Source: Purshia tridentata
Taxonomy: Eukaryota > Streptophyta > Magnoliopsida > Rosales > Rosaceae
Length of the DNA: 64,000 bases
Direction of reading: 5' to 3'
Assembly (NCBI GenBank): GCA_003254885.1
Contig: QANT01004416.1
Coordinates: forward strand, 1-64,000
Position 1 is the first letter of the stretch. Each line of letters begins with the position of its first letter. A program made the translations under genes and the position numbers. The notes beneath the pieces were generated by a model that saw only the letters and a list, made by a program, of their open reading frames with translations, had not been told where the DNA came from and made no database searches. Positions 48,279 to 61,901 of the stretch are shown one piece after another.

Positions 48279-49696
48279 TATCAAGATCGGTTGCTTCCGC
48301 CGCTAAAGTGGGTCTAGTACTAGATTCGGTTTGTGTGAGAGAGAGAGAGAGAGTTCTCGAAGGAGCAAAACATCAAACAACTGGTGTGCCACGACGGCTG
48401 AACCTCGTTCACACAGAACAAAGGTGGTCAATCATAGAACCCAGGTCTTTATAGTCCCGCCATTTTCCGATCAAACTAGTTGGAAATGAAGAAGATTGTC
48501 AAATGAGAAAACAGAAACTCGTCTTGAAGGTGATGGTGGTTGTGGGACTACTGCGTATATGCGGAATTTAAGAAATCATAGATTTTGGCGCCTGTTATAC
48601 GAATAAGTTTCTTTCTGGGAATTTTTATCGACGCGCGCGTCCACCATAATGTTACGTACGAAATAGATTCAACATTATGACACGAGTACAACTCGAACTT
48701 ATTATATCTGAAACAGATAATGTTACGTACGACCAAAATGTTTTACTAAAATAGTCCTAGAAAAAAATCTGACAAAAACAGTTAAAATCAACTGTTATTT
48801 ATTTGTTGTAGGAAAGACTTAATTGTTAATCTGATGTATTTACATATTAACTGGAATTGTTGATGACCTAATTACTTAACACATAGAAAGTAAACATACT
48901 GAGAGTAATAGACATATAAAAATTAAAATATATATAACGGTCTCATAAAAGTTTTTCTAAAGAAATCGAGCTTCGAAAGATGATTTCTAGAAATAGAATG
49001 AAATCAATTTCCAAAGATAATTCATTGTGCTGAATACAATATCAGCGACCCCACGATTCTTTTTTGAGAGCAAAAAAAATTCTTCAAAGAATTAACGAGA
49101 AACCAGCACATCTCATTACTAAGCTAAAAACCTACAGATAATCCCCACTGCTGCACTTTCATATTATGATCTAGTTACTATCATGCATTCATGCTTCATT
49201 GTCAGGTAGATCTTTGACATAATGGTAGAACATGCATTTGGTTCTTAATGGGCAGAAAGGAAGGTGCTCAAATGGAATCAAATACCATCAGGTGCTGGTT
49301 GTCACCACAATAAATTTTGAATTACAATCAGAAATCCAACACCAATGGCATTTGGTCCAATTTGAACACACAATCAAGAAACGGAGAGAGAGAGAGAGCC
49401 ATATAGAACAGTAAGAACAGTTTTTCTACAACTAAACTGACGAACAGTCGTGGTACCTTGAGTCGATGTTTTCAGGTCATCCTAACAACTTTTCACAATC
49501 ACCTAGTACTAAAGTTTGATCAACATTAGAGATACAACTTCCCACCATGACAAAGCAAGAAGTATGAGAAATAACATGATTAACACACAGACATCGCTAC
49601 CATTAAACGGTTAGTGATTACAAACAAGCCATTATAAAAGCAGATGAGACTGGGGTCATCATATCAGTGGTTACCATCTTCACAGAGTTGTCATAT
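48279..49696. other. Promoter of the L18-family gene and 3' flank of the FRIGIDA-like gene
   Basis: A GA run at about 48337-48352 lies in the probable 5' UTR of the L18-family gene. The word AATGTTACGTACGA occurs twice (about 48649 and 48719). The right part is the likely 3' UTR of the FRIGIDA-like gene. No further gene. Confidence 0.5.
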
Positions 49697-52600
49697 CTAT
49701 CGGTAGTAAGCCTGCTGATAAACTGGTGCCATACCATTGCCATAACCCCCGTATGCAGGATAGTTCATGGGAGCTCCGGGGTACTGTCCAGCTAGAGGAG
49801 GAGGGGCTGCTTCAGGTGAGTATGCATAAGGATTGGTTGGTGGGCTTCTGCTGCTATACATGGTGGGTGGAGAATGGTACGGTGAGAACCCAGCAGGATA
49901 CTGAGCATGGGAAGGAGACCTGACAAATGTAGGGGGTGCAGGGAAAGAAGACACATATGCGTTTGTCAAGCGTCCAGCCTTAGCCGGAGGCATAGGACCT
50001 CCATTGTTGGCTCGTGTTCGTTTGTTGGCAGGGACCGCAGCTGGCTTTTTCTTCTCTGTTTTCACCTTCTCTAGCTGTTCAAGGCGCTTCTTGAGGTTTT
50101 CTGGGGGAAATTCTGCCTCAAGTTTGTAATCTTCAATGCACTTGATGACAGCCCGGAGTGCTGACTGCTCTTTGCGACCAGCTAGGTTCTGCGCAAAAAT
50201 ATAAGAAAATATTACTGATCAACTTAAAATGCAGGTCCTTAATTTAGTTTTTTCTGCATATGAGAAGCTATAAAATTTCCTCCTCCGCCTTGCCCTGTTA
50301 ATTGATGCATAAAGTATAAATCATATTCCACCCAAATATCAGAGTTCCATTATCACAAACCGATCAAATTATAAACTTGTTCCAACATATGTCAACATAC
50401 ATAAACACAACTGGAGCAAATACGTGGTGAAATAAAATAGAACTGTGGGAATGAAAATTGGTTATGAATAAAATGGAGTGCAGAAAAAAAGAAATAGAGT
50501 AAAAATAGTTCTCTTAATTGAATGATAAGATGAGGAAAGAGAGTATCTAATGTAGGGTAAGAAGTTCGTATCATGTATTTCTTGTGGGTGGCTTCTCTCC
50601 ATAAGTGGAGAGAAGGATTTGTGTGGCAGCGGGGGAATGCCCCTTCCTACTTTGTTTAATACCCAAATAAGGGAAAAGTCCCTTTCACATCCCCTTTTTT
50701 TCCTCTTTCTCTCCTCCCAATCATTTGGGAGAGGGGAAGTGGGAAAAAGAAAAATGAAGTAAAAATAGGGAGTCAAATGTGGCTTTCCCTTGTTTGAGAA
50801 TGTGCAAGTGGGAGGCTGATCCACCCACAAAAAGAAAGCGAAGAGAAACACACCAACAGGAATTTGAAATGTTTTATTGACCTTTGCCCTTCTAAAAACT
50901 TAAAATAACAAGTGACCATTCAATGGGGCTAAAGGCAAAATAATAAAACCAGATGTTACTTCTTTATGTCCGTACCTTTACTTTTTTTCTACAGACAAAA
51001 GATAATAACTTTATTCACATTTTCTTTCCCTTTAGCTCTTTCCTTCCAAACCAAAAATATTTAAAATCAATTTCTCTCCCAAGCATCTTCTCTCCCGCCA
51101 GTTTCTTTCCTTCCTATCTTTGCATCCAAAGATAGAAAGAGTGAAAGAACCAGATGCTACTCTGAGAAGCATATTCAGGAATAAAATTCACAACATACAA
51201 GATCAAGAAACAAGAACAGGATGCAATGATTGAAATATTACCACAGCTCGCCCAGCATTATTAGGATCTTCCAAAATAGAAGCTGCAGCTTTCTTAGCAT
51301 CTTTCAGAAAAGCTTTAAGCAGAGGAACAGGAGGAAACTTGTGCACAAGGCCAACTTCATAAGTGAAATGCACCGCATCAAGCTGCTGTCCCCTGCTGAT
51401 TAATTCTTCAATCATATCTGCACACAACAACAGACTCCAAACGTTATAACTATGAGAATGGCCCCGCTTACTGTAAATTTAATAAACCATATCTAAACAT
51501 TCTGAAGAAAGACTGACGAAAAACTTCCCCTCATAGAAGAAAAATCCTTGCATAACTACTACAAGGTCAATGAGATATCATCATAATGTTCAAATCATTG
51601 AAAAATAAAAATCGCATTAAAGGTAACTGGCAATTGAGTTCTGGATTGTTTACAAAACATGTGCACATACAATATCAATTAGATTATACTATCCACAAGT
51701 TTTTCTTTAAAGATAGTTCAGGGGTTTGCATTTATAATTGTCTGGGATATGGATAAATCTAACATACAGTTATGTGTAATGTATAAAGGAAACAATTAAA
51801 TTGGAACAGCTGAAGAGCAATGCTGATAATATGAATCACTAGTGAATGATAGAACAAATTATCATTGGAAAGAGCAGAAATTTCTAAATTGTGTGACAAA
51901 AAGCATGAATGTAAAAATTCAATTCCCAATTCCATTTTTCCATAAACGGTTTTCTATTTTTCGCAATCCAACACAACCACCAAAAGAGTATGCTTTCCAT
52001 AATAGGCAACATCTTAGATACCAAGTTCTGTTAAAAGCCATCTAATATTTTCTCCTCAACTGATTTCGAGACATGGATTTGTTGGAAGTTAAAAAAACGG
52101 CTACTGACAGGAAATAAACCTAACCTGATCAATTATATGTCTTACTAAAAATTTACTAATCACATAGAAGCATCGCCACTTTCTCTATGTCATATACAGG
52201 TTATAAAGGCACACGGGAACACAGTTTACAGAAACTATAAGTAACTAATTGCGCTGAAAACTAGTTATTCAATGAAGAGAACCAAAAAATCATAACTCAA
52301 GCAAGCCCATTTTTCATATAAGGAAGAAAAAAATCTACACGTGGTTAAAACAAGAATAGAAAGGAAGAAGGTAGAGTTAGCAACACACCGGGCATTTTCT
52401 TGGAGAGGCCAAGCGAAACAGCGAGCTTTGGCATCTGCTTGCGCCAGGCCGACCCAACAACAAGCTTTCTGTACAAATCAACATCCTCCTCCTTCACAAT
52501 CCCAAAAGTCACCAAATGCTGCAGGAACGTGTGAACATCAGGGGTCTTCACGTTCTCAATGCCACCTCGCTCTTCCAAGCTGGCCTTCCAAGTCTCTGCT

Positions 52601-53292
52601 ATCTCCTTGGCGCGTTCTCTCACGCTCGGAGTCACCAGAAGCCTCGATTTTCCAATCATTGGGTCGACCACCACCGGAATCAGCGACTCCAGCACCAGAA
52701 CGCACGCCCACCCCAAATCGTTGCCTCTATCGCTCCTCTCCACCCTCTTATCCACCGGAAACACCTGCGATATCGCCTCGAGCACGAACTTCGCCGGATC
52801 GACGCACTCCGCGAGAGCTTTCGGTATCTGAGCCCTCAGAGCCTCCAATTCCTTCTTCCTTCCCGTCACGAAGCTCCAGAACCTTCCAGAATCCATCCTC
52901 GAGCACAAAGACTTGAGCTTCAGCAGCAACCCTTCGCCATCGTCCACCTCACCGTTCTCGTCGTCGTCGCAGCGGCCTCGCTTCAGAGCCTTGAGCGCAG
53001 CCTCCTTGGTCTCCTCGACCTTGCCGAGCGCGATCTCGACGCTGTCTCTGATGGTGACCTCGCGCTGCTCGAGCTGGTTGAGGGACTCCTTGGTCTCGTG
53101 CTCTAGGGTCTGAATTTTGCGCTTGATGGCCTCCGATTTCTTCAGGAGGTTCTGCTCCAAGGACGAGAAGTGGTCCGACAGCTCCTTCCAGAGGAGAGTG
53201 CAGCTGGTCATGAGGGAGGTCTGCCTCTGGAACTCGTCGAAGCTCGGCGGAGCCAACTCGGTCAACTCGCCGGGATCGGGGATCGACCCCAT
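49697..53292 (-). CDS. FRIGIDA-like protein (FRL4 type)
   Basis: Three exons on the minus strand, 53292-52389, 51417-51242 and 50188-49697, join in frame to 523 residues. A predicted coiled coil covers about residues 38-105 (LSDHFSSLEQNLLKKSEAIK). The Frigida domain follows, with GRFWSFVTGRKKELEALRAQ, GWACVLVLESLIPVVVDPMI, TPDVHTFLQHLVTFGIVKEE, DMIEELISRGQQLDAVHFTY and KFPPVPLLKAFLKDAKKAAA, ending at EFPPENLKKRLEQLEK. The tail is rich in Pro, Tyr, Gly and Ser (YPAYGGYGNGMAPVYQQ) and is probably disordered. Family knowledge: FRIGIDA-like proteins are nuclear; FRI, FRL1 and FRL2 promote FLC expression, but the FRL4 subgroup (At3g22440/At4g14900) has no settled flowering role. Intron 1 is 971 bp and intron 2 is 1053 bp. 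Confidence 0.93.
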
Positions 53293-54119
53293 AATTGTTG
53301 AACCGTCTTGTCACAGTAGCCAAGTAAAGAAGAGGATAGAGAGAGAGAGAGAGAAGTAGATAGAGAGAATGTGGAAACCCTAGAATTGGAGGTAGAGAGG
53401 GGGAGATAAAGCAAAGTTAAGCTGAGCTGAAGCTAGCTAAGCTAGCCGTGGTGGACAGTAGGAGAGAGGACGAAGACATTGCACTGACGTGGACGGAGTA
53501 TAGGGGGACACGTGTAGAGGCGTCCGACAAAGGTAGTTAATGAAGGGAATGTACACAGAAGCAGGAGAAGGCGCTAAAGTGTGCGCGAGGGGTGAAGGTG
53601 CGCAGGATAAGAATGGGTAAAGTGGAAATGATGACGTGGGATTGGGGAGTGTTTGGATGCGGGGAGGTACTTTCTCGGAAACCGAAGTTAGATCAGAGAG
53701 AAAAGCAGAGAGAGAGAGAGAGAGAGAGAGGTCGATGAAAAGCTGAGAATGGTAGGTGGGGGGTGGTGGGGTGGGGCAGGCCCACTGAGAGCACCACATG
53801 GATGAAGTCAGATAAAGTAAAGACATTGCTGGATGAAGAGTGAAGAGGTGTACATTATTTTGTACACTGATACAGTGAGTCACTCACTTTGGTTGGGTGC
53901 ATGCGCATCATCATCAGTCATCAATCACAAATTCACTATCTACGGTCTAAAAAGACTTTAAAAAACTAACAAGCTCCTTCAATGGCTAACAAAAAGAATC
54001 TTCCTATTCTTTATGAAAAATGGAAATAAAATACAACAATTGGAAACAAAATAATCTCAGTCTTTGGTTTTTATGCTGTGTTTTGAGCTGTTTATTGTAA
54101 ATTCAATTATAATGTTTCT
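53293..54119. promoter_or_regulatory. Upstream region of the FRIGIDA-like gene
   Basis: Probable promoter and 5' UTR. GA runs lie at about 53337-53354 (in the leader) and 53706-53731. G-box-like or ACGTG words occur (GGACACGTGTAG near 53506, GATGACGTGGG near 53631). No TATA box is claimed. Confidence 0.4.
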
Positions 54120-54415
54120 TTTAGTGTTTATGAGTGGATTGAAAAAGATAATGGCAATATTTATGTGTATCTAAGAAAGAAAATGAGTATTTTTTAACTT
54201 AAAAAAGAAAATGAAAAGAAAATAGCATAGTCATAAGAAGAATGTTATCATTGCTAATCTCACCATTTTGAGGAAATTGCATAGAATAAGTTTTCCTTAT
54301 AATTTATCTATCTTATTCTCATATCATTCTTTCAAGTTAGAAATTTCTTCTTCAAATACGCATGAATTTGTCATTTATCCACTCTAATATAATCATAGCA
54401 ATCAAACGAGACCTA
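54120..54415. mobile_element. Foldback element related to that in the glyoxalase intron
   Basis: Left GAGTGGATTGAAAAAGATAA and TTATGTGTATCTAAGAAAGA are mirrored on the right by TTCTTCTTCAAATACGCATG and TTTATCCACTCTAATATAAT, ending AATCAAACGAGACCTAAG. The reverse of this end (CTTAGGTCTCGTTTGATT) is a common kind of plant MITE terminus. The inner arms share clear similarity with the element at 14219-14497 (GTGTATTTAAGGAAGAAAATGG versus GTGTATCTAAGAAAGAAAATGA). The left end is weakly defined. Confidence 0.55.
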
Positions 54416-55099
54416 AGAGTAATAGATACATTAAAAATGATCAACCTCATCTAATCACCTGCTCATTAAATAAAATTGAAATGATATTAACAATACTATA
54501 CTAACTAAAAAATTTCTAATTTGATTGATTTTTTATAAAGACAATCTTTAAATAATATTTAAAATATTAACGGTTCTGATCATTAAAATTCATTATTAGA
54601 TTATTAGGTGAGCAAGAAAATTCTCCGCTCTATGATGAGCGGGTAAACATTGTTTATAGAATCATAATACTTTTATATATTGATTGGATCAAACATAATC
54701 TAATATTTATAATTAACAATGCTACATTTATCACATTTTTATACCATAATTTTATACTATCTTATGTGGCAATCTACATGGCATTCATACATTAGACACT
54801 AAAAAATAAAAACTAAAAACCCTGAAAATAAAGAAATACCTTGCCAGTACAATAATAACATGTAAAATGGTACAACAAATATAGTATAAAAATATGATAA
54901 TAATAACATTATTGATTTATAATACATAGATAAGATTCAAACAAGCAAGTTTAGTAGACGATTCATTTCCAAACAAATTAGTTAGGCTGGTCCTGAGATG
55001 AGGGTGACGGCCCCATCTACATCCATATCAAAATGAAGACATATAAGTTATCCGAGTATAGACCACATTGGAAATTTTGAGAATTTCTTATGAAGGTAG

Positions 55100-55140
<41 letters not shown>

Positions 55141-56036
55141 CATTATTATTATTATTATTATTTTGTTGGGTCTAGGACCTCTAGGCATGTATTGATCAAA
55201 ATTTGTAAGTGCATATAGCAATTTACCAACAAAATGAGAGGTCTTGTTTTCTAGGGGCCGTAATGGTTGTATATGCATGCATTTGAACCCATTGGAGTGT
55301 TGAGCCCATTAGCATATTTTGAGCTTTTACAAGCGTGCTAATGTGCTACACAATTACACTTACTCGGACGCTCATTATGTCTCTCTCTGTCAACATGTGA
55401 CGATATAAATACATAAAACATACGCTCATTCTGTCTATCTCTATCAACTTGTGACTTGATATAGATACATAAGACGTATAATCGACGATGTAATTATATA
55501 AAAGCCTGGGCACTCAAAGTACAGATGAGCCAACATCATCCATTTATCATAAAACTGGTGAAAAGTAAGTCTCTAGTCCTGGTAAATTAAATTTCCAGTT
55601 TGCTGGGCAAGTTCATTCCAACTGTCCAAACAAAAGTTACTAAGCATTTACTCTACATAATTATTCTACACAATTACTCTTTGTGATTGTCAGATGACAA
55701 GGTAGTTCAGAGTCATACAACCACACTAATCTCTTTGTTGATGTGAATTTCTCCTTTTGCGACTTTGAGTACTGCAAAAGCTGTACCGGGAAAAACCTGT
55801 GTACCACCAAAGGTAGACCATTACATTTTCAAAAGTAATTAGGCAGGCATTTAAAGGCTTCACTCCTCGCCACATTTCTGAATGCTGCCCAAAAATTATG
55901 TATCACTTCCATTGCCTTCCACACCATGACATAACTGAACCAAAAGAGAAAGCACACCATGAGGATCACATGTCCTTGAATAATAATGACACAAAACATT
56001 ACAATAAACTACAATACCTTGAATGTCGCCAGGAAT
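54416..56036. other. Intergenic with an ATT microsatellite, and 3' flank of the XS gene
   Basis: An (ATT)n run covers about 55101-55162 with one interruption. At 55368-55480 the phrase CGCTCATTMTGTCTCTCTCT/TCAACATGTGACGATATAA occurs twice in diverged form (about 57-bp step). Bases after about 55540 are the likely 3' UTR of the XS-domain gene. Confidence 0.5.
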
Positions 56037-59000
56037 CTACTTGCAGAATTTGTATTCCCTCCGGCTTTCAATCATAGCCTTCTTTCTAGTGTCAAAATCA
56101 ACTTTGTCAAGATCAAAAGCAGTTCCAAGATAGCCATAAAGGATCCGCTTTTTCTCTCGATGCTTTTCGTCCACATTCACCAACTTCACCAGGTTTGGAT
56201 TGTTCTCATCATCCTTAAGGCCCAACACCAGGTGCTGTACACTAAGCCAGCCCTTGCGCCCATGATTGTCCTTCTCAAAGAATTCTGCCATTCGCATGGC
56301 CTCCTTAAGGCCGGCTTCATCACCCGAAAACTTAACCAGAGTTATACCCAAATGGCCATCTCTACCGTACAAGGATTTTGACTTGCCACTCCCAAATCCA
56401 AATTCTGTATACCGGGAATGCCAGAAGAAAACAGGTAACTTGTCACGGACCTCGATTTTATTTTATTTTAATTATTCATGTTCTAACTCTAAGTGCACAA
56501 TGAAGTCCTTAGAATTATCAGGTTAACAATTGAAATATGAAGTGCCAGCAGCCAATAAAAGGCAGCTTCAGATTCTCTAAAAAAACCCAACGTGACTCAA
56601 ATAACCCGCTACCATTAGGAAACATTAAGAAAATGGTTCTGTTGATGGCCACCAGAACAATGTCTAAATGCCCTCACATGGTGCAAGGGAAATATACCAT
56701 ATGTACTAGTGACTAAATGAAAGGAAAATATATTAGAAAAGCACAAATAGTCTCAAACATTACCGCCACCAGGCTAATAGCAAGATGACAGACTGCAAAT
56801 ATCAATTTTAATGTGCATAAAAGCGAAAAAGAATCAGCAAAATGGTATAAGATCTATGGAAACAGAGGATAGACTATCAAAAACACAAAAATTAGTACTT
56901 CTATATGTTATTCACAACAAGCAGACATGTAAACAAGGAATCAACTCTCCAATCAGGCTAGGTTCACCATCCTACATAACTTCCATCATTCTGCAGTTGA
57001 ATAACAAAGCCAATGAGGGACAAACAGATTAAGCAGGTGTTAAGAGTGTTGGAGAGAAACAACCTAAACTATCAAAAACTAAGCCTATTACACAAGCAAA
57101 ACACATCTCAATATAAGCCAAAATCTAATGTAGAGTAGTTCTTTTCAAGTTTATCTAGGTCTATAAGAGATCTGAGAGAACATTGCTCATTATGCCAAAA
57201 ATGCCCCTTCGAGCCCCGCTCTGCAAAGCAAGTTTGGGGGATTTCTAGATATAAAAAATGAAAAAACACTTGCTCAGCATGCAGCCCAAGTTGACTTTGG
57301 AGTTCAAGTGCATGGACTTAGAGGATCAGAAGTTTATCATGTAGCATCCAACAACGTGCTAAAAAAGGAGGGAAAAGATATGATAACTTGTCCAAACCCA
57401 CCTAAGCCAGTAGTTTTCAGTTAGATTAACAGGTTGAAACATGCACATAGTGCACAGACCAGGTAGACTGGAAAAAAATGCTCAGGCTGGCAACAATTAC
57501 ACAACAAAAGCCAGATAGTGCATACTGGTTTAGGTAGGGCAGGAAAAATTCTGACCATAGATACAAACACTCTGCCCTCAAGATCACCCCACATGAGACA
57601 AATACCAACCTGTTCCAATTGGCAATTAACATATTGGATCTACAGAAAAAAGATTAAAATAGAAGAAGACATTTATTCAAAGAGGGATTGCATTTTAGCT
57701 GCCAACCAAGAGAGTAGAAAAATAAAACTAACAACCTTAGGTATAATTCCTTACGCTTTAACATCGGAACTCGGAAGTCCAAGATACTGGTAATCCGAAC
57801 CTATATTCCTTATTCTTATAGCCAAATAGCAGAGATGTACAGGTATGGGGAAAAAGCATGCCTATGTGCAGGGTTTAATTCATTCATCACACTAAAATGA
57901 ACAAATTAATTAAATATGAAGGGTTGTAGAGAAATGAACTATTAAATTTGAATAAAACAGTTTAGCTTAACTGGGTTAAAATTAAAAACTTTGTAGACTA
58001 GATTGGATCACAGAGTTAGCAATTGTATGTATAAAGTCACTACATCACAGAAGTTAGGAATTGTTCTGTCCAAAGTCAAGAAAATGGTTAGTAATGTCAA
58101 ACTGATAAAAAAATTAAAAAGTGTTGGGGCGTTGGGGGAAAGGGAGGAGGAGAAGCAGGTTTAAAAAGGATGATACCAGACTTCTTCGACATCAGCTAAA
58201 AATGGACAACAAAAATAAAAGGATTGAAATTCAGCAAGTTCATACATGATGACTATTATCACAAACAAGAGGACAAACCATAGGCTGAAACATTAAAAAA
58301 ATTGAGAATGAGATTCAACAACTCATCTCGACACGTCCTAATCGCTGCAAGTTGTAGAAAATGCATTCTATATTTGACACTCAGCTCTAAGGCCATTCCA
58401 GTATGATCAAGACATTGCATAACAAAATCTCTAAAACATATCCCTGAGTTCCAGAAAATATATATAATATATATTAGGAAAAAAAAAAACCCCTAAAATA
58501 AAATCAAACTATTATGAAAAAGGAGGCACCAATACTAATTCACATGCACACTTCCCTTTCCACAATCAAATAACATCAATTAAACTGTAAATGGTGACAT
58601 TAAAACAAGAGGTACTAGCATGCACAATTTTGCTTTTTACCTCATCTGTCTTGCCCTTCAATTTACTATTATATGTAAACATTGTGGACCCTATAAGAAT
58701 CAAAACTGGCAAAGTTTGAATGATTTTTTTTTTTTTTGGGGTAAAATGGGGACAGTTTGAATGGTTTAAATAACTAATTAATTCTCCTGGAGGGAGAGAA
58801 GAAGAGATCTCCTATGGAATAGAGGGGCAGTATACTGTATCTAAGGAAGGGTTGGCTCCACCTAATAAAAATATTTAAATTATAAAAAATGGTTTCCTGA
58901 ATATATTATATGCTGCAGATTCAAAGAAAGGGCCCACCGCTAAAATAGGATGCATGCAGAGCATTTACTTGACATGAGTCCAATCCAACCTTTCCCCAGG

Positions 59001-59370
59001 AACATTCTGATAGAAACAGCATAAATAATCGCACAGTATGAAGGAGTAAATTATACCTCTAATAATACTATCCATTGCTTTATTGCCCAAACCCTCCAAG
59101 CGGCCATCTTTACTCCTTCCTGTAACTGTATTATGAATTATCACCATGGGTGGCCACATAATCAGATCATCCATATTTGCTGCTGCTTCGTCAGCAGAAA
59201 GGAACTGATATGCCTTTGATTTATCAGGAGGCTTCAAGTAGTCCCACCCCATTAAAGCACACAAAGCCTTGTGTAAGCCCAAGTGATCCACACGCACACG
59301 CAAGTCAGCACTATCTGAGTCGTAACAGTGCATGATGAGACTATGCACATCCGGAAAATCTTTAGAAGAC
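56037..59370 (-). CDS. XS-domain protein, 3' part of gene
   Basis: Two exons on the minus strand, 59370-59057 and 56404-56037, join in frame (AGA G|AA) and end at TAG 56039-56037, giving about 227 codons. The joined product carries an XS (rice gene X and SGS3) domain: WPPMVIIHNTVTGRSKDGRL, then GLGNKAMDSIIREFGFGSGK, and YGRDGHLGITLVKFSGDEAG with AEFFEKDNHGRKGW. A preceding segment (LRVRVDHLGLHKALCALMGW) also occurs in this family. XS domains are RNA-binding relatives of the one in SGS3; the Arabidopsis relative I recall is At3g22430, function unknown to me. The first exon begins in phase 2, so at least one more 5' exon is required. I could not find it up to 64000; it may lie outside the window. 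The intron between the two exons is 2652 bp. Confidence 0.8.
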
Positions 59371-61901
59371 CTGAAATTGTGCATATCAAGGATATTGAAC
59401 AATGTATTTCAGGTTTACCTCTCAGAGAGCATTATGACCCTATAAGTTTGAACTCAAAGGGGAATGAAGAAGATGCATTTACCAGGAATATTCTAATGAG
59501 TTCATATCATCATACGCAAGGATTCATTTTCATAGTCTCATAAAATGATATCACCTTGGTATTTTCACTTAATGTAAGACCCTAACAAAAGGGAAATGAT
59601 TTAAAACAGAAAAATGGAAAATTTTGTTTGCTTGGGACATGCACAAATAAATGTAAGCACAAGCCTATCCAACATCAGAAAAACAACTACTATTGTCTTC
59701 ATTAGCAGCATATTCTTTCATTTGCAATGATTGGCCAACATATTAAAGCACCATCCATAAGAAAAAATCATGTATTGGTGTAATTACTGCAAACAAGGAG
59801 CCAACAAATGTATCCATTGTAACTAGTGCAAACTAAATTCTTCAACACCACAACACAAAGGGTCAGTTTTAACCACAATGGCGGATGAAATTCCACTAAA
59901 AATGCAGAAAATTTCAAGGGAAAAACAAGTAAAAAATAAACGTCAGCGGCAAAGGAGGGCTTAGGTTCCACACCCTCCTAGTCAAACATCATAGCAGAAA
60001 TCCATAAGTTTTTCATATAATCCTTAGGTAAGCAAAGTTGGCCTCTAAAGCTTTGCTGCAACACTTTTGGAGGTTACCACTAATCTCTATCACACAAACA
60101 AGGTTAACTGAACCACACACCTACAAAGGTTTTAATTCAAAAGGAAGAGAAGCATAGTGATCTCGAGAAGAGAGGAACCCTACTGGATCCATTTAATGGA
60201 AAGTTGGATCTCACCCAAATTGCCCTGATATCCTCCTAAGGAGAAGTTTGGTTTCAAACCCTGTTTACTTTAAAAGCCAGGGGAGAAATTAATACAAAGT
60301 AATATCCCGGGTCTTTACATTAATATTATTTCCACCTACAAAAATTTGTCTCTTTGACTCATGCATGCAGGAAGGCCCAAGTGTTCTAGTAAGTTAATCA
60401 TGTGGAATGTTTCATGCAAAGTGATGGCATGCGGTCTAGGATTAAAGGAGAAAAGGCAGAGGTAGTACTCCGAATGCCAAAGAGATCTGGCTCAGCAGGG
60501 ATTTTTGTAAGTTCACACAAGAAACATGATGCTGCAAATAACTCAAACTAGAATGATGCAAACTAACAGCAAGAATGTCAAAGTTGTCAACTTATTGAAG
60601 AGGAACGGTGGAAATAAGAGTAAAGCAACAAAGATGTCACCCATGAAATTCATGAACAAGCATCTACTAAATTCCTATCAATATAAAAGCTGCAAGTGAG
60701 AATATAAGAAACAAAGCAAAGGAGTATAAAGATCGTAGAGAGACCCTCTAGTAAATTACTTCCACAGTGAGAATCAGTATCATTTGTTTCTACAAGAAAT
60801 GTCAACATGCTAATCAGCTTTAATTGCCAGTGGCTTATGGGTGAAAGTTCACAAATCACAAACTCAAGACCAATCATTAAAATTTAAAAATGGGATGGTT
60901 CACAGTTCAGATTCCAGATAGAACTCAGAAGTCAACAAGGATCAACCAATCAGAACCTGTCAGCAAAATACAGAGGCATCTAATTTTGTTAAGTAAAAAG
61001 GAAATATACATATGCAATACTTACTAATAAAATAAACTTAAACGCATTATAAACTAAATCCCTGTCTTTCACATTTCCAGACTCTTGTCTAGCAACGACA
61101 GGAAAGAATGCATGAAAATTGAAAAGGGAGTTACTGTACACATTGTGCAAGTGTAACCATGCCAATCAACTAAGGAAAATTTTATTAATAACCAAAAGGA
61201 CAGAAGCTGACCAAACAAGTTTCTACACTGGAAAACCACGAATAAAATTCAAAATAAAAGCTTTTTAAACCACTAAAATCCTACTAAACACCAAGCACAG
61301 ATAGTGATCTTTTCATACATATTCCAGCAACAAACAAAACGTATTTGCAATGAGTTCAAACTACAAAAGACTAAAACAAAAAACTTGGCCTCTGGACTTC
61401 AACAGCTCATAAATGAAGATCTTATTGCCTTTTTTGAAACAAATTAGATAGCACTTGTAAGTTAAAACTAAAATTGAACCATAAACACACAAACACATTT
61501 TACAACAATCTAAAAGAAGTGTATAGACAACCTACCCTCTAATGGAAACAAAACACACAGACCAAATTCAAAGCCCATATCCTACTTCCATGCAATTGCA
61601 CTGAATAATGGCCTGTAAGTTGGGATGGGCTGATACCTGACCAAGTCCAATATATTTCTAATGACCAAGCTCAGTCCACCCAAATAATAGCCTGGCCAGA
61701 CCATGTTCAATAATACCAAAAGGCAAGCTCATCTCAAATCAACTCTTGGCAAACTAACCAGGTTTTTTCAGCTACCATCTAACGAATGGTCCTAAAATAG
61801 TAAAATATAACAAATATGGCAAACTTATATTACCAAAGCTAAAGGAATAATAAGAAACCACCTTTACCATCGAAGAATACAAGAAAAATAATACAGCCCT
61901 T
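59371..61901. other. Probable intron of the XS gene
   Basis: If the missing 5' exons lie beyond 64000, this whole stretch is intronic. It is AT-rich with no credible coding frame or RNA gene. Its lack of coding signal on both strands is the only direct observation. Confidence 0.4.

Noticed and set aside
50462-50851. 129-codon minus-strand frame inside FRIGIDA-like intron 2
   Set aside because: Sits between two correctly splicing exons, is rich in Phe/Ser/Pro from T/C-rich DNA, and shows no domain.
52341-53106. Two plus-strand frames of more than 190 codons over FRIGIDA-like exon 1
   Set aside because: They are shadows of the GC-rich sense exon. The minus-strand frame carries the conserved Frigida domain and splices correctly.
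53437-53883. 148-codon minus-strand frame with a Ser/Leu run upstream of the FRIGIDA-like gene
   Set aside because: Low complexity driven by the GA microsatellite; no homology recognised and it lies in the likely promoter.
55048-55278. 76-codon minus-strand frame with a poly-isoleucine run
   Set aside because: Translation of the ATT microsatellite.
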